Origin: Mesorhizobium sp. WSM3860
GTDB taxonomy: Bacteria > Pseudomonadota > Alphaproteobacteria > Rhizobiales > Rhizobiaceae
NCBI RefSeq assembly: GCF_002294995.1
Contig: NZ_NSGF01000013.1
Location: 1 to 64,000 of the forward strand
DNA: 64,000 nucleotides
Direction of reading: 5' to 3'
The translations under genes and the position numbers were made by a program. Below, one piece after another: positions 44,323 through 52,890 of the stretch. Each line of letters begins with the position of its first letter. Position 1 is the first letter of the stretch. Below the pieces are notes generated by a model. That model was not told where the DNA came from and did not search any database. It was given only the letters and a program-made list of their open reading frames with translations.

Positions 44323-44533
44323 GATGCATGTCGTTATCCCAGAACCGCTGCACACTTCTGGGCGACATGCATTGGTTTGATGCATGTCGTTATCCCAGAA
44401 CCGCTGCACACTTCTGGGCGACATGCATTGTTTTGATGCATGTCGTTATCCCAGAACCGCTGCACACTTCTGGGCGACATGCATTGGTTTTGATGCATGT
44501 CGTTATCCCAGAACCGCTTGCGGGCGACATGCA
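44323..44533. repeat. Tandem array of four 56-bp hairpin-forming units
   Basis: Units begin at 44323, 44379, 44435 and 44492 (periods 56, 56, 57); the last is internally shortened. Each unit contains ATGCATGTCG ... CGACATGCAT and CCCAGAA ... TTCTGGG as nested inverted repeats around the loop CCGCTGCACAC. Each unit is therefore a self-contained hairpin, and the array forms a row of four. It ends 1-2 bases from the stop codon of the winged-helix/TPR gene. No unique spacers separate the units. Confidence 0.9.
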
Positions 44534-44534
44534 A

Positions 44535-46028
44535 TTAGCCGAGGGCAAGCCTGACGCCTTCGGCGAGATGCTCGGCATCGGCCGGATTTTCGAACGGCAC
44601 GCCGCGCAGCGCATAGTCGAGCGGCGAGAAGGAAGCGCCGTCCTCGATGAGGGCAATCTGCCGGCGCGCCTTTTCCATGTCGCCCTTCTGCGCATAGCAG
44701 GCCGCCAACCGCGTCCTGATCCAGGGCGCCGGGCGCGTCGCGAGTTCCAGCGCGTCCGCCGCCTGCCGGTATTCCCCCATCATGTAGAGCGCCAGCGCGC
44801 GGTCGAACTGGTACCAGTGCGGATGCAACGGATCGATGCGGATGCCGCGCGCAAGCCAGGTCAGCGCTTCCAGCGGCCGGCCGCGCATGGTGAGCAGCAT
44901 GCCCATCTGCTCGATGCTGTCGGCATCATAGGGGTTGAGCTGCAGCGCGATGCGCATGTGATGCTCGGCCGCCTCGTGGTCGCGCATGTAAAGTCGGATC
45001 AGCGACTGCACACGATGGCCGGTCGGCTGGTCCGGCGACAGGGCCAGCCCTTTGTCGGCAAGGTCGCGCGCATTTTCCAGGACAGCATCGCTGGCGCGTC
45101 CGAACTCCCCGTCCAGCGAGCGCGCCAAAGCGAGATAGGAATAGGCAAGGCCGTAATTCGGATCCTTGGCGATCGCCGCCTCGAACAAGGCCTCGGCGCC
45201 GCGCTGGTCGGTCTGAGCGGGATCGCGCAGCAACGCGAAGCCGCGCAGCAGAAGCTCGTAGGCGGCTAGGCTTGTCACCGGCTTGCGCGAGGCCTGCTCC
45301 AGCCCGGCGTTGGTGACCCGCGTGACCAGCCTGCTGACGATCTGCTCGACGATGTCGCGCTCGATCGCAAACAGGCCGGCGCCCTGCGACTGATAGCGGT
45401 CGCCCCAGAGCTGGCTGGCCGTGGCGATGTCGACGAGGCTGACCGCCACCACGACATGCTCGCCCTGGCGGCGCAGCGATCCCTCGACGAGATAGTCGGC
45501 GCCGATGCGGGCGCGGATCTGCGGCCATTCGGTGCGGCCGAAGGAGGCGAAGGAGAAGCTTGAGTTCCGCGCAAGCACCGTGACGGTGCCGAAGCGCGCC
45601 ACGCCGTTGATGAGATCCTCGGCAAAGCCGTCGACCATCGCCTCGTCGGCCGGATCGCCGCTGTCGTTGCGAAAGCGCACCACCGCCACGATCGGCTGGC
45701 TGCTGATCTCGGGCGCAGCCTCGGCTTCCGCGGCAAGCATATAGCCGCGCTTGGAAACGGTGCGCACCATGTCCTCGCCCAGCACCTTGCGGATCTCGCG
45801 CACCGACTGGGTGAGCGAATCCTCGGTGACGTAGACGCCGGGCCAGACGACATCCATCAGCTCCGACTTCGGCACGACGCGACCCATATTGCGGGCGAGA
45901 TGCGAAAGCAGCGCGTAGGCTTTCGGCCGCAGGAACAGCGGCTCGTTGAGGCCGCGCAGGGTCCCCATGGCGAGGTCGAGCGTGAACCCGCCAAACCGGA
46001 AGACCTGATCGGCCGTCGCCGTCGTCAT
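44535..46028 (-). CDS. Winged-helix regulator with TolB-like and TPR region (CadC/HilA-type)
   Basis: 497 residues. Residues 8-100 are an OmpR/PhoB-type winged helix (LRPKAYALLSHLARNMGRVV ... DVVWPGVYVTEDSLTQSVREIRKVLG) without a receiver domain. Residues 110-230 resemble the TolB-like part often found in such proteins (IGADYLVEGSLRRQGEHVVV, QLWGDRYQ). The rest is TPR helices (AIAKDPNYGLAYSYLALARS, IALQLNPYDADSIEQMGMLL). No membrane helix, unlike CadC. Probably a transcription factor that senses through protein contacts. Its transcript runs straight into the hairpin array. Confidence 0.88.
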   Translation of the reverse strand: MTTATADQVFRFGGFTLDLAMGTLRGLNEPLFLRPKAYALLSHLARNMGRVVPKSELMDVVWPGVYVTEDSLTQSVREIRKVLGEDMVRTVSKRGYMLAAEAEAAPEISSQPIVAVVRFRNDSGDPADEAMVDGFAEDLINGVARFGTVTVLARNSSFSFASFGRTEWPQIRARIGADYLVEGSLRRQGEHVVVAVSLVDIATASQLWGDRYQSQGAGLFAIERDIVEQIVSRLVTRVTNAGLEQASRKPVTSLAAYELLLRGFALLRDPAQTDQRGAEALFEAAIAKDPNYGLAYSYLALARSLDGEFGRASDAVLENARDLADKGLALSPDQPTGHRVQSLIRLYMRDHEAAEHHMRIALQLNPYDADSIEQMGMLLTMRGRPLEALTWLARGIRIDPLHPHWYQFDRALALYMMGEYRQAADALELATRPAPWIRTRLAACYAQKGDMEKARRQIALIEDGASFSPLDYALRGVPFENPADAEHLAEGVRLALG

Positions 46029-46174
46029 CGGGACACCCCTTCCCGCGTGCGGTTAATGCCAGGTCGATCCCACTCAACCCGGCAGGCACGTTGCTATTAT
46101 TGCTCACTGCGCAATTTCGATCAAACTGCCCGTCGGGGCGGGAACTAGTGTGGCCGCGCCAAATGCGAGGAGCC

Positions 46175-47008
46175 ATGAACCCGACCGAGAAAGCGCTGTG
46201 GTTTGTCGAAAGCCATCTGCCGGATGCGATTTCGCTCGACGATGTCGCGGCTAGCAGCGGCGTGTCGCGCTTCCATGTGACGCGCGCCTTCGGCGCGGCC
46301 ACCGGCCGGTCGGTCATGGGCTATATGCGGGCGCGCCGGCTCAGCGAAGCGGCGCGCAAGCTTGCCGGCGGCGCGAGCGATATCCTGGCGGTCGCGCTCG
46401 ATGCCGGCTACGGGTCGCATGAGGCTTTCACGCGCGCCTTCCGCGACCAGTTCGGCACCACGCCGGAACTGGTGCGCGCTGGAGGCTCGACCCAAAACCT
46501 CGACCTCGTGGAGCCCATCCTCATGGACAGTTCACTTCTCACCGCGCTCGAGCCGCCGCGGTTCGAGACCAGCCGGCCGTTTCTCATCGCCGGCCTCGGC
46601 GAGCGCTACAGCTGCGAGACCAGCGCCGGCATACCAATGCTGTGGCAGCGCTTCGGACCCTATATCGGCAACATCCCCGGCGAAGTCGCCGGCGTCGCCT
46701 ACGGCGTGTGCACCAATGGCGACGATGCCGGCAATTTCGACTATGTCGCCGGCGTCGAGGTGTCGGATTTCTCAGACTTGCCGAAGGACTTTTATCGGGT
46801 TCGAGTGCCGGCGCAGAAATATGCCGTGTTTGCGCATCGCGAGCACATCTCGACCATCCGACGCACGGTCAACACCATCTGGAACAAGTGGCTGCCTGCA
46901 TCCGGACATGAGATCGCCGACGCGCCGGAGTTCGAGCGTTACGGCCCCGAATTCGATCCGCGCAGCGGTGACGGCGGGCTGGAGATCTGGGTGCCGGTGA
47001 AAGGCTGA
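46175..47008 (+). CDS. AraC-family regulator with GyrI-like effector domain
   Basis: 277 residues from the ATG at 46175 (GCGAGGAG 4-5 bases upstream). N-terminal AraC DNA-binding domain with two helix-turn-helices (ISLDDVAASSGVSRFHVTRAF; ILAVALDAGYGSHEAFTRAF) and C-terminal GyrI-like ligand domain (PAQKYAVFAHREHISTIRRT, FERYGPEFDPRSG). Rob/SoxS-type arrangement, probably sensing a small hydrophobic compound. Divergent from the winged-helix gene with 146 bases between starts. Confidence 0.9.
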   Translation: MNPTEKALWFVESHLPDAISLDDVAASSGVSRFHVTRAFGAATGRSVMGYMRARRLSEAARKLAGGASDILAVALDAGYGSHEAFTRAFRDQFGTTPELVRAGGSTQNLDLVEPILMDSSLLTALEPPRFETSRPFLIAGLGERYSCETSAGIPMLWQRFGPYIGNIPGEVAGVAYGVCTNGDDAGNFDYVAGVEVSDFSDLPKDFYRVRVPAQKYAVFAHREHISTIRRTVNTIWNKWLPASGHEIADAPEFERYGPEFDPRSGDGGLEIWVPVKG

Positions 47009-47056
47009 GGCGGCGCCGGCGCCCCTGCTCCCGTTGTTGTGGGAGAAGGGGAAGAG

Positions 47057-47992
47057 CTAAAGCTCCAGGTTCCAGGTCTGGCCGACAAGATCCTTGCCGA
47101 AGGAATGGTGGCGCTCTTCCTCGGCCAGCTTGAAGCCCGCCGCCTGGTAGATGCGGCGGGCCGGACCAAGAATGTCGTTCGTCCACAGCGTCAGCGTCTT
47201 GTATCCCTTGGCGCGCGAAAACGCGATGCACTCGTCGACCAGCCGCCGGCCGATGCCGAGGCCGCGCGCCGACGGCTCGACATAGAGCAGCCTGAGCTTC
47301 GCCACCTTGGGCGACTTGCGCATGACGAAAACCGAGCCGACCACCTCGCCTTCGCGCTCGGCGATCCAGCTGCGCTCCCATTGCGGAACGAAGTTCTTGA
47401 CGAACTCGCCGAGTATCTCGGCAACCAGCGCCTCGTAGGTTTCGTCCCAGCCATAGTCCTGCGCGTAGATGAGGCCCTGGCGATGCGTGATCCAGCCGAT
47501 GTCGCCGACCTGCAGCGGCCGCAGGATATAGGGCACCTGGGGTTCGGGTTTGTCGCCGAGCAGGTCCTGCACCGTGCGCATCGCCTTGACCAGACGCTCC
47601 TGGTCGGTCGGCGCCAGGTGATCGAGCAGCGCGCGCACCTGGTCATGCGAATCCCGGTTGAGCGGCGCGAAGGCTTCCCTCCCCGCCGGCGTCAGCGCGA
47701 TCGAGGACCGCCGAGCATCGGTCTCGCTGGCGGCGCGTTCGACCAGGCCGCGCTCCTCGAATTTTTTCATGAGCCTGCTGACATAGCCGGGGTCTAGACC
47801 AAGGTCGCGCACCAGGTCGCTGGCGACCAGCCCGTCGCGATGGGCAAGTTCGTAAAGCACGCGCGCCTCGGTCAGCGAGAAAGGGCTCTTCAGGAGGCCT
47901 TCGTCGAGCAGGCCGATCTGGCGGGTGTAGAAACGGTTGAAGGCGCGCACGGCATCGATGCGCTGCTTGCCGGGGTGATCGTGGATGGTCAT
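47057..47992 (-). CDS. MarR / GNAT acetyltransferase fusion regulator
   Basis: 311 residues from the ATG at 47992 (GGAGG upstream). Residues 1-145 are a MarR winged helix (LTEARVLYELAHRDGLVASD, LGLDPGYVSRLMKKFEERGL). Residues 160-311 are a GNAT domain with the acetyl-CoA signature VEPSARGLGIGRRLVDECIAF. This fusion is a recurrent rhizobial architecture. Acetylation target and regulated genes are unknown. Confidence 0.92.
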   Translation of the reverse strand: MTIHDHPGKQRIDAVRAFNRFYTRQIGLLDEGLLKSPFSLTEARVLYELAHRDGLVASDLVRDLGLDPGYVSRLMKKFEERGLVERAASETDARRSSIALTPAGREAFAPLNRDSHDQVRALLDHLAPTDQERLVKAMRTVQDLLGDKPEPQVPYILRPLQVGDIGWITHRQGLIYAQDYGWDETYEALVAEILGEFVKNFVPQWERSWIAEREGEVVGSVFVMRKSPKVAKLRLLYVEPSARGLGIGRRLVDECIAFSRAKGYKTLTLWTNDILGPARRIYQAAGFKLAEEERHHSFGKDLVGQTWNLEL

Positions 47993-48108
47993 GGAAGTTC
48001 CTCCTGTCCCGGACAGGATCAACCAATTAGTTGACTTAGTCAACTATCTCCGGCAATTGCGACTACGCGTCAATGCATATCGCCAACCGGTTATGCCGCG
48101 ATCCTTCC

Positions 48109-48263
48109 CACCCCCTCTGGCCTGCCGGCCATCTCCCCCGCAAGGGGGGAGATCGGCAGCCTTGCCGGTAGCGCCCCTCCTGCAACGTCGGCGATTTGCG
48201 AAAGCCCGCGAACACTTGATCTCCCCCCTTGCGGGGGAGATGGCCGGCAGGCCGGAGGGGGGT
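48109..48263. repeat. Palindromic repeat, family R1 (copy 2)
   Basis: Arms 48109-48154 and 48218-48263 are near-perfect inverted copies, each with an inner ATCTCCCCC/GGGGGAGAT hairpin; the middle CAACGTCGGCGATTTGCGAAAG also matches copy 1 at 22996-23155. It fills the 309-base gap between the MarR-GNAT gene and the aldolase gene. Confidence 0.85.
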
Positions 48264-48301
48264 GCTGTCCCTCCAGCGTCTCACGCTTTTCACGTGCGCC
48301 C

Positions 48302-49438
48302 TCACCCCATCGGCAAGGCTGGCCAGAACTCCACGATGCGCCCGCCGGAGAACACCGCGAGCGAGCCGAAATGCTGCAGCACCGCCTCGCTCTGCGTCGG
48401 CCTCAGAAAAGCATAGTCGCCCGGCCTCACGTCCGTGCCGGCAGGCAGCCCCATGAACTGCTGGTTGGAGGACAGCCCGATCAGGCCGTTCGGCTTCATG
48501 CCTTCGGGGAACACCGGGGCGGCCATCCACTTGCCGCCATAGAGATAGCAGCCCTTCTTCGGGAAGAGGCCGAGCGCCTGCAGCGTGCGGGAAATAGCCG
48601 CCGGGCCGGGCAGCACCGGATCGAGCGCCTTCAGGATCGGCGTCACAATGAAAGCGGCCGGCCGGAAGCCGTCGAGGCCGGGCGTGTCGAAGTCTCGGGG
48701 CAACACGAAGGCCGAGCCGATCGACACTTCGTTGGCCACGCCGCTCCCATGCAGCAGCGCCGTCTTCGAACCGCCGATGTTGAGGATGCGGCGCTGGTCC
48801 GCATCGAGGGCCGCGGCGAACTCGGCAGCCTTCGCCGAGGCCTTTTTCAGCGCGCCGGCCGCGCCGCCGAACAGCCCGGGAATTTCCGGCGCATGCGCCT
48901 CATAGGCCATGATGCCTTCGCAGCGCAGGCCCTTCGGTATGGTCAGCGCCCTGAACTCGGCAGGACTGGAAAAGCCGCCGCGATGCAGGCCGACATCGAC
49001 CTCGAGGGCGAAGCGCAGTTCGGTGCCGAGTTCTGCGGCGAGCGTCCCATACTCCGCCAGCCGGTCCGGTGTATCGATCAGCCAGCAGACGCGCGACCGC
49101 CAGCCGGCGCCGCCTCTGGCAAGCGCCGCTTTTGCCGCGCCCACCGGCATCGGCTTGCCGTAGAGGAGATCGCCCGCGGGAAAAGCGTCCAGCACCGCCT
49201 GCGTCACCGGCGGATGGAAGCTCATGAAGCGGCTGGTTTCGAGCGTCTTGGCGATGTGCGAAAGCAGCGGCAGGCAAGGCAGCGACTTGTCGACCAACCG
49301 CACGGTAAGGCCCGGCGCCAGGCGCTCCTTCACCAGCGCGATATTGGCGTCCAGCCGGTCGCGATCGAGCACCAGGCAGGGCCGGAAGATCTCCGCCGCC
49401 TTGAGCGCCTTCGACAGTTCGGCGAAATAGGCGCTCAT
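48302..49438 (-). CDS. PLP-dependent amino acid deaminase/aldolase (alanine-racemase fold, DSD1-like)
   Basis: 378 residues. The N-terminal barrel carries the likely PLP lysine in VRLVDKSLPCLPLL near residue 50, followed by EVDVGLHRGGF and MAYEAHAPEIPG, the pattern of D-threonine aldolase/D-serine dehydratase relatives. The C-terminal domain has GLIGLSSNQQFMGLP in place of the metal-binding His-Cys region of classical members (an E-H-x pattern is not clear), so chemistry is uncertain. Its start overlaps the stop of the lactone oxidase gene (ATGA). Confidence 0.85.
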   Translation of the reverse strand: MSAYFAELSKALKAAEIFRPCLVLDRDRLDANIALVKERLAPGLTVRLVDKSLPCLPLLSHIAKTLETSRFMSFHPPVTQAVLDAFPAGDLLYGKPMPVGAAKAALARGGAGWRSRVCWLIDTPDRLAEYGTLAAELGTELRFALEVDVGLHRGGFSSPAEFRALTIPKGLRCEGIMAYEAHAPEIPGLFGGAAGALKKASAKAAEFAAALDADQRRILNIGGSKTALLHGSGVANEVSIGSAFVLPRDFDTPGLDGFRPAAFIVTPILKALDPVLPGPAAISRTLQALGLFPKKGCYLYGGKWMAAPVFPEGMKPNGLIGLSSNQQFMGLPAGTDVRPGDYAFLRPTQSEAVLQHFGSLAVFSGGRIVEFWPALPMG

Positions 49439-50715
49439 TGTTGAATGCCGAACAGGCCGGCCATATAGGGCGACACGAAGCGGTTCTCAGGGTCGATGTC
49501 GCGGCGGACCGCCATCGCGTCATCCCAGCGCGGATAGAGCTTTCTGAAATCCGCCGCCGTCAAGCTGTGCATCTTCCCCCAATGCGGCCGCCCGCCATAT
49601 TTGCGGAAGATCGGCTCGGCGGCGCGCATGAAGGGCAGCGGATCGTTCGCCGCGTCGTGGTGGATGGCGATCGAGCAGGTCAGCCTCCTGTGGAAGGGCG
49701 AAAGCCAGAATTCGTCGGGCGCCACCGAACGCACTTCCATCGGGAAATACACTTCCGGGAAGCGCTTTTCGGTCAGCTCGATGATCTCGGCCAGCGCCTT
49801 CGGACCTTCCTCGTAAGGCAGATGATACTCCATCTCGTTGAATTTGGTGCGACGGTCGCTGGCATAGACGTTGAGCCAGTCCTGCACATAATCCTCGGCC
49901 GGCACCTTCTTGACCGCGCCCGTGATCAGCGCACGGCGCAGCGCCGGCAGCCAGCGCAGCGCGGTGCGCAACTTGCGCAACGTCGCCAAGCCCTCCTCGT
50001 CATCCTCGGTCGGCCGCGGCGTCGGCGCTGCGTCGCTCAGATCGCTGGCGATGAACTGCGCGTAGCCGGAGAACGGGATGTAATAGAACTCGGCCGAGCG
50101 GTGCGCGGCCATCATCGCCTCGAAGTCGCGCAGCATATCGCCGATCGGCAGCACCCATTTCCGGCGCCGCAGCCGATAGGTCGGGATGTTGTTCATCGTC
50201 ACTTCGGTGAACGCGCCGAAGGCACCCAGCCCGACGCCCGTGGCGTGGATCATATCCGGGTCGCCCGCCCGGCTGTATTCGCGCAGCTTGCCTTGGCCGT
50301 CGACGAACTGCACCGTCTCAAGCTGGGTATGATAGGCGCCGAGCGTCGGGCCGGAGCCATGGGTCGCGGTGCCAAGTGCGCCGCCGATCGCCTGCTTGTC
50401 AATGTCGCCCATATTGGGCAGGCCCTGGCCGATGTCCTGCAGGATGTGCATCAGCGCGCCAAGCGTTGTCCCCGCCCTCACGCGTGCCCGATTGGCTGCG
50501 GCGTCATGCGAAACCAGCCCCTCGATCTTCGCCAGCGAGACGATGGTGCCGGCGGACTGTACCAGCGGCGTGAAGGAATGGCCGGCGCCGGCGACGCGCA
50601 GCGGACCGGGCGCGGAACGCACCAGGTCGGCCAACTCGCCGGCATCGGCTGGCGTGGCGATCAGCTTCGGCGCGGCGGTCACGAAGCCCGACCAGTTGCT
50701 CCAGGCATGTGCCAT
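49435..50715 (-). CDS. FAD-linked sugar-1,4-lactone oxidase (ALO/GULO family)
   Basis: 426 residues from the ATG at 50715 (GGGAGG upstream). FAD-binding PCMH-type domain with GAGHSFTPL (His expected to hold FAD covalently in this family), GTTLGALMHILQDIGQGLPN and GGALGTATHGSG. C-terminal ALO domain with the HWGKMH motif near the end. Family members oxidise aldonolactones or alditols with O2. Encoded between the MFS transporter and the PLP enzyme, so it probably acts on an imported polyol, sugar acid or amino-sugar derivative. Confidence 0.9.
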   Translation of the reverse strand: MAHAWSNWSGFVTAAPKLIATPADAGELADLVRSAPGPLRVAGAGHSFTPLVQSAGTIVSLAKIEGLVSHDAAANRARVRAGTTLGALMHILQDIGQGLPNMGDIDKQAIGGALGTATHGSGPTLGAYHTQLETVQFVDGQGKLREYSRAGDPDMIHATGVGLGAFGAFTEVTMNNIPTYRLRRRKWVLPIGDMLRDFEAMMAAHRSAEFYYIPFSGYAQFIASDLSDAAPTPRPTEDDEEGLATLRKLRTALRWLPALRRALITGAVKKVPAEDYVQDWLNVYASDRRTKFNEMEYHLPYEEGPKALAEIIELTEKRFPEVYFPMEVRSVAPDEFWLSPFHRRLTCSIAIHHDAANDPLPFMRAAEPIFRKYGGRPHWGKMHSLTAADFRKLYPRWDDAMAVRRDIDPENRFVSPYMAGLFGIQQ

Positions 50716-50728
50716 GGTCACCTCCCGC

Positions 50729-51913
50729 TCAGGCTGGAACGCGGCGCCGCGCAACCAGCACGAAGACGCCGAGCAGCGCCACGCTGGCCAACGCGCTTGC
50801 CGCGGCGAATTCCGGCACCGGCCGGAAATTTTCGCCGTCGATCAGCAGCGAGGCGGCTACCGGGCCGATGGCGAGGCCGAAGAGCTGCGCCGCCGGCACG
50901 AGCAGTACCGCATTGCGCGTCTCGTCGGCGGTGATCGCCAGCCGGATCTGGTAGGGCACGATGAAGAGCAGGATGAAGCCCATCACCAGCGCCACCGCCC
51001 AGAAGACGGAGAGCCCAGGGCCGGAAGCAAGCAGCACCGAGCTTATCGCCGCGACCGCGCCGATGACGGTGATGGCGAAGCGAAAGTCGATGCGCGCTTC
51101 GAAGACGGTGGCGGTCATGGCGCCCGCCACTTGCGCGGCGAGGCTTGCCGAGACCATCAGGCCGACGGTGCGGCCGTCGATGCCGAACTCGGCGCCGAGC
51201 GGCTCCAGAAATGCCCAGACAGCGCCGAAGAACATGAAGTAGCAGAAGATCGACAGCAGCGCGGCGATGGCCGGCACAGTGAGCACATTGGCAAAATGCT
51301 CGTCCTTCGGCAGATCGGCATAGTCGTCCGGCACGATCCAGGCGACGACGAGCGACAGAAGGCAGACAACACCAAGCGCGACGAAGCCGCCGGCCGCGCC
51401 GGCGGCAGGAACGACGTAGAGCGCAAGCAGCAGCGCCAGCGCGCATTGCGCCAAGGTCTGTAGCGTGACGAAGTAACCGCCGATTCTCTCGGCCCGGCGC
51501 GAGCGGGCGATCAGCTCGGTGGCCACTGCGACAAGCCCGCCCTCCGCAAGACCGGCGAGCGTGCGCGCGCCTATCAGCGCATTGGAGCTGCCGGCGTAGG
51601 CGGTCCAGAAATTGGCGAGCGCCAGCAGAACCAAAAGCGCAGCGCTCTTCCAGCGCATGTTGCGGGCAGGCAAGAGCATCGCCACGATCGCCGAACCGAT
51701 GGCGATCGCGATCATCTCGGCGGTGGCGACCAGCGCCAGCTCGTCACCGGTGACATGCCCCTCGCTATAGAGCGCGCCGAGCAGCACCGGCTGCAGCCCG
51801 AGGATGAGCAGGCCGACCGAGCCGACCCAGAGCGCGGCGGCGAGTTGCAGGCCGGTCGGATTGCCGACCAGCCAGTCGCCATTTTCCGCATGCGCGGCAT
51901 CAGTCGCTGTCAC
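50729..51913 (-). CDS. MFS transporter
   Basis: 394 residues from a GTG at 51913 with GGGAGG 7 bases upstream. Twelve hydrophobic segments; GARTLAGLAEGGLVAVATELIARSRRAERIGGY corresponds to the motif between helices 4 and 5 (piece shown: GLAEGGLVAVATELIARSRR). No drug-family motif C. It precedes the oxidase gene by 13 bases and is likely the uptake or export component of the module, under the divergent TetR regulator. Confidence 0.88.
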   Translation of the reverse strand: MTATDAAHAENGDWLVGNPTGLQLAAALWVGSVGLLILGLQPVLLGALYSEGHVTGDELALVATAEMIAIAIGSAIVAMLLPARNMRWKSAALLVLLALANFWTAYAGSSNALIGARTLAGLAEGGLVAVATELIARSRRAERIGGYFVTLQTLAQCALALLLALYVVPAAGAAGGFVALGVVCLLSLVVAWIVPDDYADLPKDEHFANVLTVPAIAALLSIFCYFMFFGAVWAFLEPLGAEFGIDGRTVGLMVSASLAAQVAGAMTATVFEARIDFRFAITVIGAVAAISSVLLASGPGLSVFWAVALVMGFILLFIVPYQIRLAITADETRNAVLLVPAAQLFGLAIGPVAASLLIDGENFRPVPEFAAASALASVALLGVFVLVARRRVPA

Positions 51914-51945
51914 GAGGCGCCCTCCCTTGCAGCCCGGTGAAAAAA

Positions 51946-51989
51946 CTGACAAGTTGTCAGCATTCACGAAACTGATACTTGATCAGTTT
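51946..51989. promoter_or_regulatory. Two palindromic operators between the MFS and tetR genes
   Basis: CTGACAA-G-TTGTCAG at 51946-51960 and AAACTGAT-ACTTG-ATCAGTTT at 51969-51989 are both perfect inverted repeats in the 111-base divergent region. They share the CTGA/TCAG core. This is a typical position for TetR operators controlling both directions. Confidence 0.75.
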
Positions 51990-52024
51990 CCTGTCAACCG
52001 AGAATCCACGACTGCCCGCGCGAG

Positions 52025-52651
52025 ATGAGGCAAGCAAGGCAAACGGCGACGGAACCCAGGCGCAGGCCCAAGCAGGAGCGCAGCCGCGAGCGCATCGACG
52101 CGATCCTCGCCACGACCATGCGGCTGATCGGCGAGAAGGGCATCGATGCGGTGACGATGAAGGAAGTCGGCGCGCTGGCCGGCGGACCGATCGCGACTGT
52201 CTACCACTACTTCCCGAGCAAGTCGGCGATCCTGGCGATGCTCTACGAGCGCTTCTCGGAGGAGAGCCGGGCCCGCTTCGGCGCGATCATCGCCGATATC
52301 CGCGGGGTGGATGACGTGACCGCCGCCGCCGATCGGCTGCTCAACGATTACTACGGCCGTGTCGCGGCCGATCCGGCGATCCAGGATCTGCAGAACGCGA
52401 TCCAGGCCGACAAGGCGCTGCAGCATCTCGACATCGCCGAGACGCGGCATCAGGCGAAGATGTTCTGCGACCGTGTGGCGCCGATGCTGAAGCCTAAGCA
52501 GCGCGAAGCGTTCGGGCGCGTGGTGTTCCTGATCTTCCAGCTCGCCGGCGGCGTCGTGCGGCTGGCGCTGACGCAGGACAAGGCGGAAGGCCGGCGCACG
52601 ATCGAGGATTACCGGTCGATCATCCACGCGCAGTTGCGGTTGTTTTTGTAG
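52025..52651 (+). CDS. TetR-family regulator
   Basis: 208 residues. N-terminal helix-turn-helix RERIDAILATTMRLIGEKGIDAVTMKEVGALAGGPIATVYHYFPSKSAI (piece: VGALAGGPIATVYHYFPSKS) is the TetR DNA-binding domain; the C-terminal helical part binds an unknown ligand. Divergent from the MFS-oxidase-aldolase operon with two perfect palindromes between, so it very likely represses that operon and itself. Confidence 0.93.
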   Translation: MRQARQTATEPRRRPKQERSRERIDAILATTMRLIGEKGIDAVTMKEVGALAGGPIATVYHYFPSKSAILAMLYERFSEESRARFGAIIADIRGVDDVTAAADRLLNDYYGRVAADPAIQDLQNAIQADKALQHLDIAETRHQAKMFCDRVAPMLKPKQREAFGRVVFLIFQLAGGVVRLALTQDKAEGRRTIEDYRSIIHAQLRLFL

Positions 52652-52690
52652 GGTTTAGCGATGGCGAAGAATGGAAGCGTAGCATTCCTT

Positions 52691-52890
52691 CGCGCCCCCC
52701 TCTGTCCTGCCGGCGCTCTTTCTCTTCGTCATCCTCGGGCTTGACCCGGCTTGACCCGAGGGATCCATGCCGCGACGCTTGCCCAGATGCTGCGTATCAG
52801 AATTCTGCACCGCCGCGGCGCTCATAGGTCACGGCATGGAGCCTAGGGTCCGCGCTCCGCTTCGCGTCGCTCCGCCCCAGGATGACGAAG
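52691..52890. repeat. Composite repeat: R1 fragment plus R2 (copy 2), invading a lysR 3' end
   Basis: GCGCCCCCCTCTGTCCTGCC at 52692 is the end of an R1 element. From 52724 an R2 element follows: left arm to about 52772, centre CAGAATTCTGCACCG at 52799-52813, right arm 52831-52890 (CCCCAGGATGACGAAG). The right arm encodes the last residues and stop codon of the LysR gene read on the other strand. Confidence 0.8.

Noticed and set aside
44323..44533. CRISPR array
   Set aside because: The 56-bp units are joined directly with only a few bases between and have no unique spacers; there are no cas genes.
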